A stretch of 64,000 bases of DNA from JBBQVS01 sp963792705 (GCA_963792705.1 CAWBXD010000007.1:62001-126000); one strand, 5' to 3'; shown: positions 1 to 9,176, numbered from the stretch's first letter. Numbers and translations: made by a program. Notes: a model not told the origin generated them from the letters alone.

Positions 1-2214
1 TACAAGTACCGCAACGCCACCGAAAAAGCTAATCATGTACGACTGCACTCTTCCTGTTTCGGTATAGCGAATATCTCGTCCAAGTGTTGTTACAAGCCGT
101 GCTACTCCATTGACAATACCATCAACGATGTAGGTATCGAAGGCTTGCTCAATATGCGAAAGGCCAAGCACACCGTACTTAATAAGCAGACCGTAAAATT
201 CATCAACATAGTAGCGATTGTAAAGAATGCGGTGAATGGTTTTCAGTGCCGCGTTATTCTCCACAATGCTGTGTAGGCGCTCAGGGTTCAAACGAGCATA
301 CATGAAGTACGCGGTCACAAGTCCAGCCAGTGAAACCACAATACCCAGGTAGGTCAATGGATCGGTAAACAATCCTGCTACGTCGAGTGATGCGGCTTTA
401 GGTTGTACATAGGAGAAGAAACCAAACCAGTAGCCAGCAACGACTGCCGGTATAGCTAGCAATATCAGAGGAATGGTCATGGTGCGTGGTGACTCATGCG
501 GTTCACCAACACCACGATAGGTGCCACCCCACATACCACCAACTTTGCCATCCGGTCCACCAAAGGCCAAGATGAAGGCACGTAACATATAGAATGCGGT
601 AAGACCTGATGTACCAAGCGTGATAATGAACAAGGCCCACTGTCCACGCTGCGCTGTTAGGCCAATAATCGTCTCTTTACTAAAGAAGCCTGCCAGAAAC
701 GGGAAACCGGAGATTGACAGGGTAGCAATCAACCAAGTGATAGCCGTAATTGGCATCTTTGGACCAAGACCACCCATCAGACGCATGTCCTGGACTTCTT
801 TATGCGTGGCGTGGTGCAACGAATGCAACACACTACCAGCACCCAGGAAGAGCAAGGCTTTGAAGAATGCGTGTGTGAACAGGTGGAACATACCAGGGCC
901 AGTGCCATAATTTACATCACCAGCAAGACCGGAGACACCGAGACCCACAAACATATAGCCAAGCTGACTAATGGTCGAGAAAGCTAGCACACGCTTGAAG
1001 TCGGATTGTACAAGGGCGATTGTTGCGGCGAAGAGGGCCGTAATACCACCAACCCATGCAACCGTCAGTAACGCGGTAGGACCTGCCGCTACAAAAAGTG
1101 GGAAGACACGCGCCACCATGTAGACACCAGCAGCGACCATAGTTGCTGCATGAATCAGTGCGCTTACAGGAGTTGGACCTTCCATAGCGGATGGCAACCA
1201 TACGTGTAATGGCACCTGTGCTGATTTACCAATAGCACCACAGAAAACCAGAATCATAGCTGCCGCTAATAAGCCCTGACTCATAACTTGAGGAGCTTTG
1301 ATGAACAACGTATGAAAATCGAAGGTACCTGTGTTGGCGAAGAGAATCATGATACCGATGATAAAGCCAACGTCACCAACGCGGTTTGTAACAAATGCTT
1401 GAACCGCCGCGTTTGATGGTGAGGGACGCTGTTCTTCCGGCTTGGCTTTCTTGTTAATCCAGAAACCAATCAGCAGATAAGAACTCAAGCCTACCAGTTC
1501 CCAACCAACAAAGATGACCAGGAAGTTTTGAGCGAAGACAATAACCAGCATCGAGAAAGTAAAAAGGGCAAGGTATGCATAGAAACGCGCATAGCCAGCC
1601 GAGTCTTCCATGTAGCCCTGCGAATAGAAGTGAACCAGAAGCGAGACCGTTGTCACTACCACCATCATAGCGATAGCAAGGGTGTCTAGGTGAAATGCGA
1701 TGGTATAATTAGCCACATTGCCGGGCTGCGTAAGCCATTGATAAGCAAAAACTTGTATGCCGCCGCTCTCTTGAAAGGCGGTGTCGCCGAGCGAAACGAA
1801 TAGCAACGCCCAGGAGTAGAGCGCAGCAAGAAGCATAATACCGATACCGATATATCCACTAACAACGGCACCAGGTGAGAGGTGTGCGACCTTGGGGTCT
1901 TCGTCATCGTCCTCACCATGATCGTCAAGGTTCGCTCCATGCGCCTCAGCAGCCTGATCTTCTGCGTGAGCAATAGAATCTTTAGATGCGCGATCAGTTG
2001 CAGCACTAACCATTCCTGGAACACTTGCATACGCAAGTTCTGCACCAGCATGAACACTTTCGGGTGCGCCAGCATCGTGTGAACCATGTTCGTCATGAGT
2101 TGTGAGTTGCACCTTTTTTGGGCGACTCTGCATATCCCAAACGCGAGTTCCAAACACGATGACCACAAAGGATAGGAGTGGCGCGAATAAGACCAACCAT
2201 GAATATTGATACAT
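1..2214 (-). CDS. nuoL: NADH-quinone oxidoreductase subunit L (3' end outside window)
   Basis: Antiporter-like membrane subunit of respiratory complex I, involved in proton translocation. I translated the minus strand from ATG at 2214 and it stays open to base 1 (738 codons). It shows the NuoL core, including the stretch around GWELVGLSSYLLIGFW and the later GLGPKMPIT and AGFFSKETI segments. The reading has reached the final membrane segment at the window edge, so probably only a short C-terminal tail is missing. Odd: between the first and second membrane helices there is a hydrophilic insert (about residues 30-112) with eight His and many Asp/Glu, absent from the E. coli protein. It starts 5 bases after nuoK stops, so the two are cotranscribed. 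Identity is very secure; only the end is unseen. Confidence 0.96.
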   Translation of the reverse strand, partial: MYQYSWLVLFAPLLSFVVIVFGTRVWDMQSRPKKVQLTTHDEHGSHDAGAPESVHAGAELAYASVPGMVSAATDRASKDSIAHAEDQAAEAHGANLDDHGEDDDEDPKVAHLSPGAVVSGYIGIGIMLLAALYSWALLFVSLGDTAFQESGGIQVFAYQWLTQPGNVANYTIAFHLDTLAIAMMVVVTTVSLLVHFYSQGYMEDSAGYARFYAYLALFTFSMLVIVFAQNFLVIFVGWELVGLSSYLLIGFWINKKAKPEEQRPSPSNAAVQAFVTNRVGDVGFIIGIMILFANTGTFDFHTLFIKAPQVMSQGLLAAAMILVFCGAIGKSAQVPLHVWLPSAMEGPTPVSALIHAATMVAAGVYMVARVFPLFVAAGPTALLTVAWVGGITALFAATIALVQSDFKRVLAFSTISQLGYMFVGLGVSGLAGDVNYGTGPGMFHLFTHAFFKALLFLGAGSVLHSLHHATHKEVQDMRLMGGLGPKMPITAITWLIATLSISGFPFLAGFFSKETIIGLTAQRGQWALFIITLGTSGLTAFYMLRAFILAFGGPDGKVGGMWGGTYRGVGEPHESPRTMTIPLILLAIPAVVAGYWFGFFSYVQPKAASLDVAGLFTDPLTYLGIVVSLAGLVTAYFMYARLNPERLHSIVENNAALKTIHRILYNRYYVDEFYGLLIKYGVLGLSHIEQAFDTYIVDGIVNGVARLVTTLGRDIRYTETGRVQSYMISFFGGVAVLV

Positions 2215-2219
2215 AGCGT

Positions 2220-2555
2220 TCACCACTTCATCATATCAATTTCGCTAACATCCACTGTGTCACGTTTGCGGTAGATCGAGATAACCATTGCTAACGCAAC
2301 CGCCGCCTCTGCCGCCGCCACAGTGATAATGAAGATAGCGAATATTTGTCCAGTCAAGAGGCTCGAAAAGTCCAAACCGCCAGCCTTGACATGGTTAAAA
2401 AAAGAAAAACCAACGAGAGTAATATTGACCGCATTAAGCATAATCTCGATACCCATAAGTACTGCTATAGCATTACGCTTGGAAATTGCACCATACAGGC
2501 CAATACAAAAAAGGATGGCACCGAGCACTAAAAAATGATTAAGTGTAAGTCCCAT
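2220..2555 (-). CDS. nuoK: NADH-quinone oxidoreductase subunit K
   Basis: Small three-helix membrane subunit of complex I (MrpC-like), part of the proton-pumping arm with NuoJ and NuoL. The 111-residue protein has the family core GIEIMLNAVNITLV and the following AAAEAAVALA segment carrying the conserved membrane glutamates; about ten residues longer than the E. coli protein at the C-terminus. A GGGAGGA ribosome site lies 9 bases before the ATG. It follows nuoJ after 5 bases and precedes nuoL by 5 bases, the canonical nuoJKL order. Confidence 0.97.
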   Translation of the reverse strand: MGLTLNHFLVLGAILFCIGLYGAISKRNAIAVLMGIEIMLNAVNITLVGFSFFNHVKAGGLDFSSLLTGQIFAIFIITVAAAEAAVALAMVISIYRKRDTVDVSEIDMMKW

Positions 2556-2560
2556 AACTA

Positions 2561-3082
2561 TTAGTCCTCCCTACCGATGACAATTGCGCCGATGATAGCG
2601 ACGAGGAGCACAAGTGACGCAATCTCAAAGGGGAGAACATAACTGTATCCCTTTGGGCTATAGAGTAGTTGCCCAATACGCACCACGTTGCTCACATTCC
2701 CAGGCAACGCACTCGAAGCACCTTCATTACTTACTGCATGAACGCTGTTCATCTCAGCATAAATAATGCCTGCCCCAACAAGAATGCTAACGATGGCACC
2801 AAGCCACCATTGCTTGCTCACAGGGTTGGTGCTCTCTTTGCCCGTAACGCGCGTTAACATGATTGCGAACAGAATAAGAATAGTGATTGCACCAACATAG
2901 ATAAGAATTTGCACAATAGCGATAAATTCGGCATTGAGCAAGACGTAGATACCCGCAGCCATCGCAAACACGATCACCAGCGACAACGCGCTGTGGACGA
3001 TATTGCGAAGACTCACCACCGCCAGTGCTGATCCCACCAGAATCACAGCGATGATCCAGAAGACAAGGGTGGCAAAGTCCAT
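2561..3082 (-). CDS. nuoJ: NADH-quinone oxidoreductase subunit J
   Basis: Membrane subunit of complex I with five predicted helices. The 173-residue protein has the family signature QILIYVGAITILILFAIML near residue 60. An in-frame ATG lies 24 bases further upstream, but ATG 3082 (MDFATLVFW) has a GGGAGG site 9 bases before it, so I chose it. It is the first gene of the visible run nuoJ-K-L: the ~400 bases upstream hold no nuoI or nuoH, so in this genome these subunits start a separate operon or the cluster has been rearranged. Confidence 0.95.
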   Translation of the reverse strand: MDFATLVFWIIAVILVGSALAVVSLRNIVHSALSLVIVFAMAAGIYVLLNAEFIAIVQILIYVGAITILILFAIMLTRVTGKESTNPVSKQWWLGAIVSILVGAGIIYAEMNSVHAVSNEGASSALPGNVSNVVRIGQLLYSPKGYSYVLPFEIASLVLLVAIIGAIVIGRED

Positions 3083-3500
3083 AAGAAATAGCCCTCCAGG
3101 TGACATTGGATTGTAATTTCAAGTCTCAATAAGAGAGGAGACCCATATTTACATCCTTGTTGAATAGTTCCTTTATATATTGTATCATCCATTGCGCGAC
3201 GTAAAAAACCGTACAATGGAGCAGGAGCGGTATATATGTTCCCACTTGCGATTCTAGCAAAACAAACGGGTTGTGACAAGAGGGAAAGGCACGTATTCTA
3301 GCCATTCTCCTATAACACGTTACAGAAAACCAAATACAATACATCTTAGACAACGTATGGGACGTATTCTTTATATAGACAACGAATACTCACTCCTCAA
3401 AACCTTAAAATGACTTAATGTAATTCTTACATAGCTATGCTATACTCTACATTGGACAGCATGCCGTCCACTGTTGATATATAAAAGGCACAAGACGGAT
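3083..3500. other. Divergent intergenic region between nuoJ and the pseudokinase gene
   Basis: About 420 bases, AT-rich, with no convincing coding sequence: short open frames here lack ribosome sites and recognisable motifs. It should hold the promoters of the leftward nuoJKL operon and the rightward pseudokinase gene. The only site I can point to is the extended -10 at 3438-3446. Confidence 0.6.
3438..3446 (+). promoter_or_regulatory. Extended -10 promoter candidate for the pseudokinase gene
   Basis: TGCTATACT matches the extended -10 form TGn-TATAAT with one deviation. No good -35 is visible at the right spacing, as expected for extended -10 promoters. It would start transcription near 3453, about 48 bases before the ATG at 3501. 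Confidence 0.4.
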
Positions 3501-5492
3501 ATGAGCATAACGCAAACAACGACGACCCAGGATGCTTCAGGTGACATGAGATGCACCCATTGCCATAGTGTTTTACCTCCACAAGCAACTTTTTGTGGCG
3601 TGTGCGGCGAACGTGTGCAGAAAAGTTCTCAAAGTGAAACGCAACCAGATGTAGCAGACATTACTGAACGCTATCGCATCACCTCGCTCATGCATCGCAC
3701 TGCTTTCACCCAAGTATTTCTGGCAATGGATACACTTCATCAGCGTCCTGTCGTGATTCGAGATATAGATATCGCAAGTTTAGATGATGCGGCAACGCTT
3801 CATGCAGTGCAAGCGGCGCAGCATGAGTACGACGTGCTACGGCGTCAGCGTATCCCTGATATAATGCCGCTAATCGACCTACGTCATGCACGGGAACACC
3901 TCTTTACAATTGCAGGCTGGCCTTTTCCACTATCAGAAGACGCACAGGAGAGGAATAGTACAGCACACACTCATACCCTGCAAGACCTGTTGCAAAGCGG
4001 TATCGGGCTACCTGATGAACAGAAAACATTAACCTGGCTCTATCGTTTGAGTGTGGTTGTTGGAAAATTGCACAGCCTGGATATTGTGTTAGGTGATCTT
4101 GACCCTGCAACGATTGTGGTCAGTGGCAACACGTATGAGAGTGTACTTGCCTTGACAGTTTCCTGGCTCCCTCTTCCCATACGCTCCTTGCTCGGCACTA
4201 CATTGAGCAGTGCTAATGGAGGAAAGTTTATCGCGCCGGAGGCCCGTCTTGGTGCTGTCGAACCGCGCTCAGATATCTACAGTCTTGGTGCCCTGCTCTA
4301 TCTGTTGCTCACTGGCTCTACTCCTGATGAGCCATCATCGGCGATGCAGCGTCCGTGGCGTGGACTGCGTGAGTTGAATCCTCGCGTATCGGGGAGTGTC
4401 GAGGCCATTGTAATGCGTGCGCTTTCCGTCGATACCTCTAATCGCTTTCAACGTGTTGAGGAGATGGAAGAGGCACTGCTCCTCGCCCTTGAGCAGTTTT
4501 CAGAGACGCGGCGGCGCACAGGCTCCTCCTCACAGAGAAAAGGCAAGCGGACAAACGGACAAGGACCTTCGACAGAGGCAAACGATGAAGCCGAAGAGGT
4601 AACTATTTCTATTGTGTCATTGCAGTCGCAACTCGCGCGTCAGCATCTCGAAAAGCTACAGGCAAATCAGGATAGCTCACAAGACGGACATGTCTTGATA
4701 GCAAGAGATGCCATCGCAGACACGCCTACGATATCAACGGCACACATTCGTGAAGCTTTGCTCAATAGACAACCAGAAACACCAATTCCTGGCGAAGACG
4801 ACGAACCCCTTTTTGTTGATGAGCCTCTACCAGAACCAGTACCACGCGCTACGCCAGTCCCAACAGCAGAAGCGATCACGGGCGAACTTCCTCTTTTGCA
4901 ACGATTTAAAGAGCGTCTTACTGGTGTTCTACCTGCCCTACAACGCGAACCTAAACCACACTTGGAACAGGCAGCCTCCGCACAAATGGACCCGGCGGGG
5001 ATGTCATGGCTCAAGAGGATACAACGCTTCCTCTTAGGGGAGCAACAACACACAACGACAGCGGCTGCCCTGATTGAGACGCCTTTACGTGTGCAACCCA
5101 ATCAAGGCTATACCATTCGTATGCATTTAATGGGACGAGAGAGTGCGACAACTCCAGGAGCGAAAAAAGGGACACAGCCCGCTGGCTTGAGCGCGATAGT
5201 GCGCGATGAGATTGTGCATATTGAGGTCAGGTCAGCAATCTTTCAAAACTACGCCTATGTTGCACAACGCGCGGACGTACAGATGCCGGGCGAAGGCTTT
5301 GCTGCCGAGGTACTCATCCCAATGCAAACGCTTTCGGAAGGACCAAGTGGACGCCGCGAACGCTTGCACATCTTCTTTATGGACGAAATGAAACGGCCAC
5401 TGTATGAGAAACCGTTTGCCATCGAAATATTTGTGTCGCGTCTCGTCCAATCGGGGCGCGAAGGGCACAATGTCCTGACAATTCCTTTATAG
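3501..5492 (+). CDS. Zinc-ribbon pseudokinase (protein kinase-like fold, probably inactive)
   Basis: 663-residue protein. Residues 18-35 form a CxxC-x10-CxxC zinc ribbon. Residues about 57-330 follow the Ser/Thr kinase fold, most clearly in the C-lobe (APE, then SDIYSLGALLYLLLTG). Key residues are changed: the VAIK lysine is Arg (VVIRDI), HRDLKPEN reads LGDLDPAT (catalytic Asp kept, Lys and Asn lost) and no DFG is visible. A charged linker and a C-terminal beta-rich domain follow. I infer a scaffold or ligand-binding pseudokinase. The frame is open from a TTG at 3474, but ATG 3501 is the more natural start; neither has a strong ribosome site. It stands alone, ending in a hairpin terminator. 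Confidence 0.8.
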   Translation: MSITQTTTTQDASGDMRCTHCHSVLPPQATFCGVCGERVQKSSQSETQPDVADITERYRITSLMHRTAFTQVFLAMDTLHQRPVVIRDIDIASLDDAATLHAVQAAQHEYDVLRRQRIPDIMPLIDLRHAREHLFTIAGWPFPLSEDAQERNSTAHTHTLQDLLQSGIGLPDEQKTLTWLYRLSVVVGKLHSLDIVLGDLDPATIVVSGNTYESVLALTVSWLPLPIRSLLGTTLSSANGGKFIAPEARLGAVEPRSDIYSLGALLYLLLTGSTPDEPSSAMQRPWRGLRELNPRVSGSVEAIVMRALSVDTSNRFQRVEEMEEALLLALEQFSETRRRTGSSSQRKGKRTNGQGPSTEANDEAEEVTISIVSLQSQLARQHLEKLQANQDSSQDGHVLIARDAIADTPTISTAHIREALLNRQPETPIPGEDDEPLFVDEPLPEPVPRATPVPTAEAITGELPLLQRFKERLTGVLPALQREPKPHLEQAASAQMDPAGMSWLKRIQRFLLGEQQHTTTAAALIETPLRVQPNQGYTIRMHLMGRESATTPGAKKGTQPAGLSAIVRDEIVHIEVRSAIFQNYAYVAQRADVQMPGEGFAAEVLIPMQTLSEGPSGRRERLHIFFMDEMKRPLYEKPFAIEIFVSRLVQSGREGHNVLTIPL

Positions 5493-5516
5493 AGGGATTG
5501 TCAGGAATTGTGTTTT
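5474..5516 (+). terminator. Rho-independent terminator of the pseudokinase gene
   Basis: Arms CCTGACAATtCCt and aGGgATTGTCAGG surround the stop codon, followed a few bases later by TTTTT. It also lies between two convergent genes and could act on both. Confidence 0.65.
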
Positions 5517-5539
5517 TCGTGTCTCAAAAAATAGACAAC

Positions 5540-6772
5540 TTAGCTAAATAAGAAAACGGTGGCACCCATCATGGCATAAAGCAAAATCAACAGTAACCCT
5601 TCGAGCCACACCAGTTCGCCATCTTTGGTAATCTCGCTAAAGAGGAACGTCGTGATGCCCAATACAGATAGCTCAACAACATTAAATACAAGGTCCAAGC
5701 GTTTTGGCGTGAACAAGCTAACCAGGACAAGAACGGGAGCCATGAGTAACGCAATCTGAATTGAGGAGCCAGCCGAGGCCGCAAGGACCATACCGACCCT
5801 CTTATCTAATGCCATCGAAATGGTGTTGAAGTATTCCGGTAAACCACCAATCAAGGGTATGAAGACAAGACCGACAAAGCCAGGATTCAAATGCAGCGCA
5901 ACCGTTACAGGCTCAATCGCGCCTACAAGTATCTCTGAAAGTACTGCAACGCCCACTGTCGCAAGTGTTAGGAGCAATAAGGCGCGCCATAATGGAGTCT
6001 TCTTTTCCTCTTTTGATTCTATTTGTGGCTCCGCATCGGGCTTGTCTACCCCCTTTATCGTCTCTACGGTTCCATCAATCTCCTTGAGCATACCGCTCTT
6101 ATTGGCTACTGCACTAGTGACGACAGCTTGTCGAAAAGCGAGGAGACGCGATATAGCCGCCTCTGATCGCGCTCCTATAACGGGATCAACCTCTTCTTTG
6201 TTGTCCTTATCACCAATATGAAATACACTAAAAAGAATAGACGCGATATAGCCCAAAAGTAAGCAAACTGCGATAACATCGGAAAGTTGTTCTCCGCGCT
6301 CTACGATCAATGTTTGATGCGAACGTGCTGCGAGAAGCTCTGCAACAGTAGGAAGCAAGAGTCCACCGATACATAACGCAAAAAGTGATGCATACTGGCT
6401 TGCAGGACGTACCTCAAAGTTTAAACGTCCATGCTTGAAGCCACCCACGCAGACCGAGACACCAAGTACGAGCAGTGCGTTACCAAGAATAGTTCCAATA
6501 ATAGATGCACGTACAACATCGACTAGCCCTTGACTCAGCGCAAGAATGCCAATAATAAGTTCCGTTGCGTTACCAAAAGTGGCAAATAGAAGACCTCCAA
6601 TGCGCTCGCCAGTATGCTCGGCAACCTGTTCAACCGATACACCAATTAATGCTGCTAGCGGAATGATACCCAAAGCAGCTATAATAAATAGGACAAGAGG
6701 TGGAATGTGGAGCAAATCAAGGACAGGGGTCAGTACGGTGAAGATAAGGAAAAAATATAACCAGCGTGGCAT
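5540..6772 (-). CDS. Calcium/proton exchanger, CaCA superfamily (Cax type)
   Basis: Integral membrane antiporter that exports Ca2+ (or another cation) in exchange for H+. The 410-residue protein has two homologous halves, each with the ion-binding alpha repeat: GNATELIIGILAL in the first and GGLPEYFNTISMALD in the second. Between them is a charged cytoplasmic loop (roughly residues 200-260). About eleven hydrophobic segments are visible. The frame extends 12 codons upstream, but ATG 6772 has GGGAG 7 bases before it, giving the start MPRWLYFF. It is divergent from the PsiE-like gene. Confidence 0.93.
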   Translation of the reverse strand: MPRWLYFFLIFTVLTPVLDLLHIPPLVLFIIAALGIIPLAALIGVSVEQVAEHTGERIGGLLFATFGNATELIIGILALSQGLVDVVRASIIGTILGNALLVLGVSVCVGGFKHGRLNFEVRPASQYASLFALCIGGLLLPTVAELLAARSHQTLIVERGEQLSDVIAVCLLLGYIASILFSVFHIGDKDNKEEVDPVIGARSEAAISRLLAFRQAVVTSAVANKSGMLKEIDGTVETIKGVDKPDAEPQIESKEEKKTPLWRALLLLTLATVGVAVLSEILVGAIEPVTVALHLNPGFVGLVFIPLIGGLPEYFNTISMALDKRVGMVLAASAGSSIQIALLMAPVLVLVSLFTPKRLDLVFNVVELSVLGITTFLFSEITKDGELVWLEGLLLILLYAMMGATVFLFS

Positions 6773-6903
6773 AAGGTTTCTCCCATACATACTATTTTTA
6801 TTCTTCATTGTATACGGTGAAGAAGCTAAAAATAGTATCGTTTAACGCTTTCATAGCACTTATTGTTAGTAAAAATGTTTTATATAAGAGGAGCTATTTA
6901 TTC

Positions 6904-7497
6904 GTGGAAAAATATCAAGTGGGGAAAGTTTCGTCTTCAAAGCAAGATCAGACGGGTCATAGCACAAATCATCAACAAGAAAATATTCATACCGGAGAAC
7001 CAGAAGACCGTATCGCAACTGTATCAGGCAACTTGTTAGAACGTGCCGATTCTCTTATTTACGCCATCGTCGGCGTCTCATTTCTGGTAGGAGCACTCTT
7101 TGCACTCGTATATAGCTTCTGGGATTTTGGCAACAACATCATGATGGCAATAAGCAAGGGTAGTACTACAGGAATTGCAACTGCAGTTATCGAATTCGTT
7201 TCTGGCTTGCTGCTTGTGCTTATCATTATGGAAGTGCTAGGAACAGTTATTCATTATTTGAAGTCTCATGCGACTTCGTTGCGTCCCTTTCTCTTCATTG
7301 GTATCGTTTCTGCTACCCGAAGTATTCTCTCGATTGGTGCCAGGCTTTCGATAGTATCAGAAAACTCAAATAGTATAACAGCGAGTTTTCAAAGCGCGAT
7401 GATTGAACTTGGCGTGAGTGCCGCCGTTATCCTAGCCTTGGGCATCACGCTCAAACTTCTCGGTCGATTGGTCGAGATTGGCTCAAACGAGCTTTGA
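6904..7497 (+). CDS. PsiE-like membrane protein (phosphate-starvation-inducible E family)
   Basis: 197-residue protein with a hydrophilic first ~50 residues and four hydrophobic segments. The pattern around LLLVLIIMEVLGTVIHYL and PFLFIGIVSATRSIL resembles the PsiE family (PF06146), whose molecular role is unknown. I chose the GTG start at 6904, preceded by GAGGAG; the frame stays open 32 codons further upstream but without a ribosome site. Its last 15 bases overlap the convergent acetyltransferase gene on the other strand. Confidence 0.75.
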   Translation: MEKYQVGKVSSSKQDQTGHSTNHQQENIHTGEPEDRIATVSGNLLERADSLIYAIVGVSFLVGALFALVYSFWDFGNNIMMAISKGSTTGIATAVIEFVSGLLLVLIIMEVLGTVIHYLKSHATSLRPFLFIGIVSATRSILSIGARLSIVSENSNSITASFQSAMIELGVSAAVILALGITLKLLGRLVEIGSNEL

Positions 7498-8082
7498 CAA
7501 TTTCGCTTCTAAGTTGGCTTTGACTGTTGGCCACTCAGTATCGAGAATACTATAGTAGACCGAGTGGCGATAGTAGCCATCGGGCATAATCATGTGATTC
7601 CGCAAAACGCCCTCTTTGCTTGCCCCAAGTCGCTCGATAGCACGTTGCGAGGTAAGGTTGCGGCTATCTGTCTTGAACTGCACACGAATAGCTTTCAACG
7701 TCTCAAACGCATGGCGTAATAAGAGATATTTGCATTCTGTATTGACAGGGGTACGCTGTACCGCACGGGCCAGCCATGTTCCACCAATCTCTAAACCTCG
7801 GTCATGCGGCACAATGGTCAAGTAGCGCGTCGAGCCAACAGCCTCGCCAGTAGCAATCTGAGTAATAACAAATGGCACCTGACTTCTCTGTGCTTGCAAC
7901 TCTAGCGCATCAGTAAGCCATGCATCCATTGCATCCAACGAAAGAGAGGGATTATAAGGCATATATGACCAGATAGTGGGGTCTTGTGCTGCACGAAAGA
8001 GACGTTCAGCATGCCCTCTTTGTAATGGCTCTAGTCGTACAACATTGCCTGTTAGGGTTACAGGTTCTACATTCATTGACAT
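7483..8082 (-). CDS. GNAT-family N-acetyltransferase (RimJ/RimL type)
   Basis: 199-residue single-domain acetyltransferase of the Acetyltransf_3 kind, using acetyl-CoA. Family features are the N-terminal LTGNVVRLEPLQ strand, the central GLEIGGTWLARAVQ and the C-terminal TDSRNLTSQRAIERLGASKEG segment (acetyl-CoA binding and the conserved N-x-x-S-x-x-A-I-E-x-L-G). The substrate cannot be read from sequence. ATG 8082 is preceded by GAAGGA; a TTG two codons earlier is less likely. It overlaps the convergent PsiE-like gene by 15 bases. Confidence 0.88.
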   Translation of the reverse strand: MSMNVEPVTLTGNVVRLEPLQRGHAERLFRAAQDPTIWSYMPYNPSLSLDAMDAWLTDALELQAQRSQVPFVITQIATGEAVGSTRYLTIVPHDRGLEIGGTWLARAVQRTPVNTECKYLLLRHAFETLKAIRVQFKTDSRNLTSQRAIERLGASKEGVLRNHMIMPDGYYRHSVYYSILDTEWPTVKANLEAKLSKLV

Positions 8083-8196
8083 ACACAATTTTCCTTCAAC
8101 AAGTAAATTCTGTACAGGTCATTCCGCATTCGTTCATCAATGTGCATTATAACATGAGTTAATTATGTCTTTCCTTCTTTACCATTCGAGTATATA

Positions 8197-8224
8197 GTTT
8201 ACGCTCTAAAGAATGCGCTATAAT
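8197..8224 (+). promoter_or_regulatory. Sigma-70-like promoter candidate for the acidic-linker membrane protein gene
   Basis: A perfect -10 TATAAT at 8219-8224 with GTTTAC at 8197-8202 as a weak -35 (16-base spacer). It lies about 45 bases upstream of the ATG at 8269. Confidence 0.45.
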
Positions 8225-8268
8225 CTATCTATAACAATAAGATTTGAAAAGGGAAGCATATATTCTCT

Positions 8269-9162
8269 ATGAAGCGCAGTTTCTTATCTCGACTCCGTAG
8301 CAATGGCACATCATACCTTTTTAGCGCACTTTTGCTTCTGGCAGGGATACCAGCGTATCAAACGTTCGTGCTTGCGCCAATAGGTTATAATAACGCACTT
8401 ACAGCCACAACCGCTGGCAATCTCGCGGCCTATCTTGCCTGGATAGGTGGACACATACTTCCATTTTTACTCTACCGTGTCTTGCTCTTATTCGCCTTTG
8501 TGCTTTTATTGAGTTTGCCCTTCACGCTCTTTCGTGTCATTGTCGCACAGGAACTGATGGGTCAAGAGGAACGCGAAGCAGAAGAACTCGCCGAAGAGGA
8601 CGATACAGAGGAGGAGGAGGACGAAAGCGAGGAGGACGAAGAGGACGAGACCAATACAGCAGATGGTATGCCGCCTTACGCTTGGCGTGGCAAAGGCTTT
8701 GCCGTCATCGCGGCATGGTCAGGCTTGATTGGCCTTGTCGTCTATTTTGTGGGAACATTAGCCAGTACGCTTACACTTGCGACTATTAGCAACGGCGTCA
8801 CGTCCAGTACTTCGCTTTCGGGTGGGAGTATACTTCTGCTCAGCATTATCGCGATTGTAACAAATACGGTTGGCGTTGGCTTTCTTGCCCTCTCGACCCT
8901 CTTCTTTGGAGCAATTATTGCGCGTAGTGGGAGCAAACTCTGGCCCACCGCATGGGTCATTTTCGGCTATATCGCGCTTGCGGTCGCCGCCCTCTTCAGT
9001 GGTAGTGCTGTGAGTGTTGCCAGTGCGCCAACATCGGGACAAGCTCCCTTCACCGCGCCCGCCATCCTGCTCTTTGGAGTTTGGGTACTCTGGCTAGGGG
9101 TCATGCTAGTCCGCCTGAAACCCGAACCCGTGTCTGTAGGGACCGATAATGCTCTTGAATAA
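8269..9162 (+). CDS. Uncharacterised membrane protein with a long acidic loop
   Basis: 297 residues with no family that I recognise. It has two N-terminal hydrophobic segments (about 15-35 and 60-85), a cytoplasmic-type loop at about 98-130 that is almost entirely Glu and Asp, then four or five more hydrophobic segments. Such runs can bind divalent cations or basic proteins, but nothing here fixes a role. The last codons (about 9135-9149) read TGTAGGGACCGATAA, matching the end of the palindromic repeat family, and a full repeat copy starts 15 bases after the stop; the C-terminus may derive from a repeat insertion. The ATG is preceded by AAAAGGGAAG. Confidence 0.75.
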   Translation: MKRSFLSRLRSNGTSYLFSALLLLAGIPAYQTFVLAPIGYNNALTATTAGNLAAYLAWIGGHILPFLLYRVLLLFAFVLLLSLPFTLFRVIVAQELMGQEEREAEELAEEDDTEEEEDESEEDEEDETNTADGMPPYAWRGKGFAVIAAWSGLIGLVVYFVGTLASTLTLATISNGVTSSTSLSGGSILLLSIIAIVTNTVGVGFLALSTLFFGAIIARSGSKLWPTAWVIFGYIALAVAALFSGSAVSVASAPTSGQAPFTAPAILLFGVWVLWLGVMLVRLKPEPVSVGTDNALE

Positions 9163-9176
9163 AATCATACAAAATC

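Noticed and set aside
1686..2168. Leftward 160-codon open frame overlapping nuoL
   Set aside because: It is an out-of-frame shadow of nuoL; the true frame gives unambiguous NuoL sequence.
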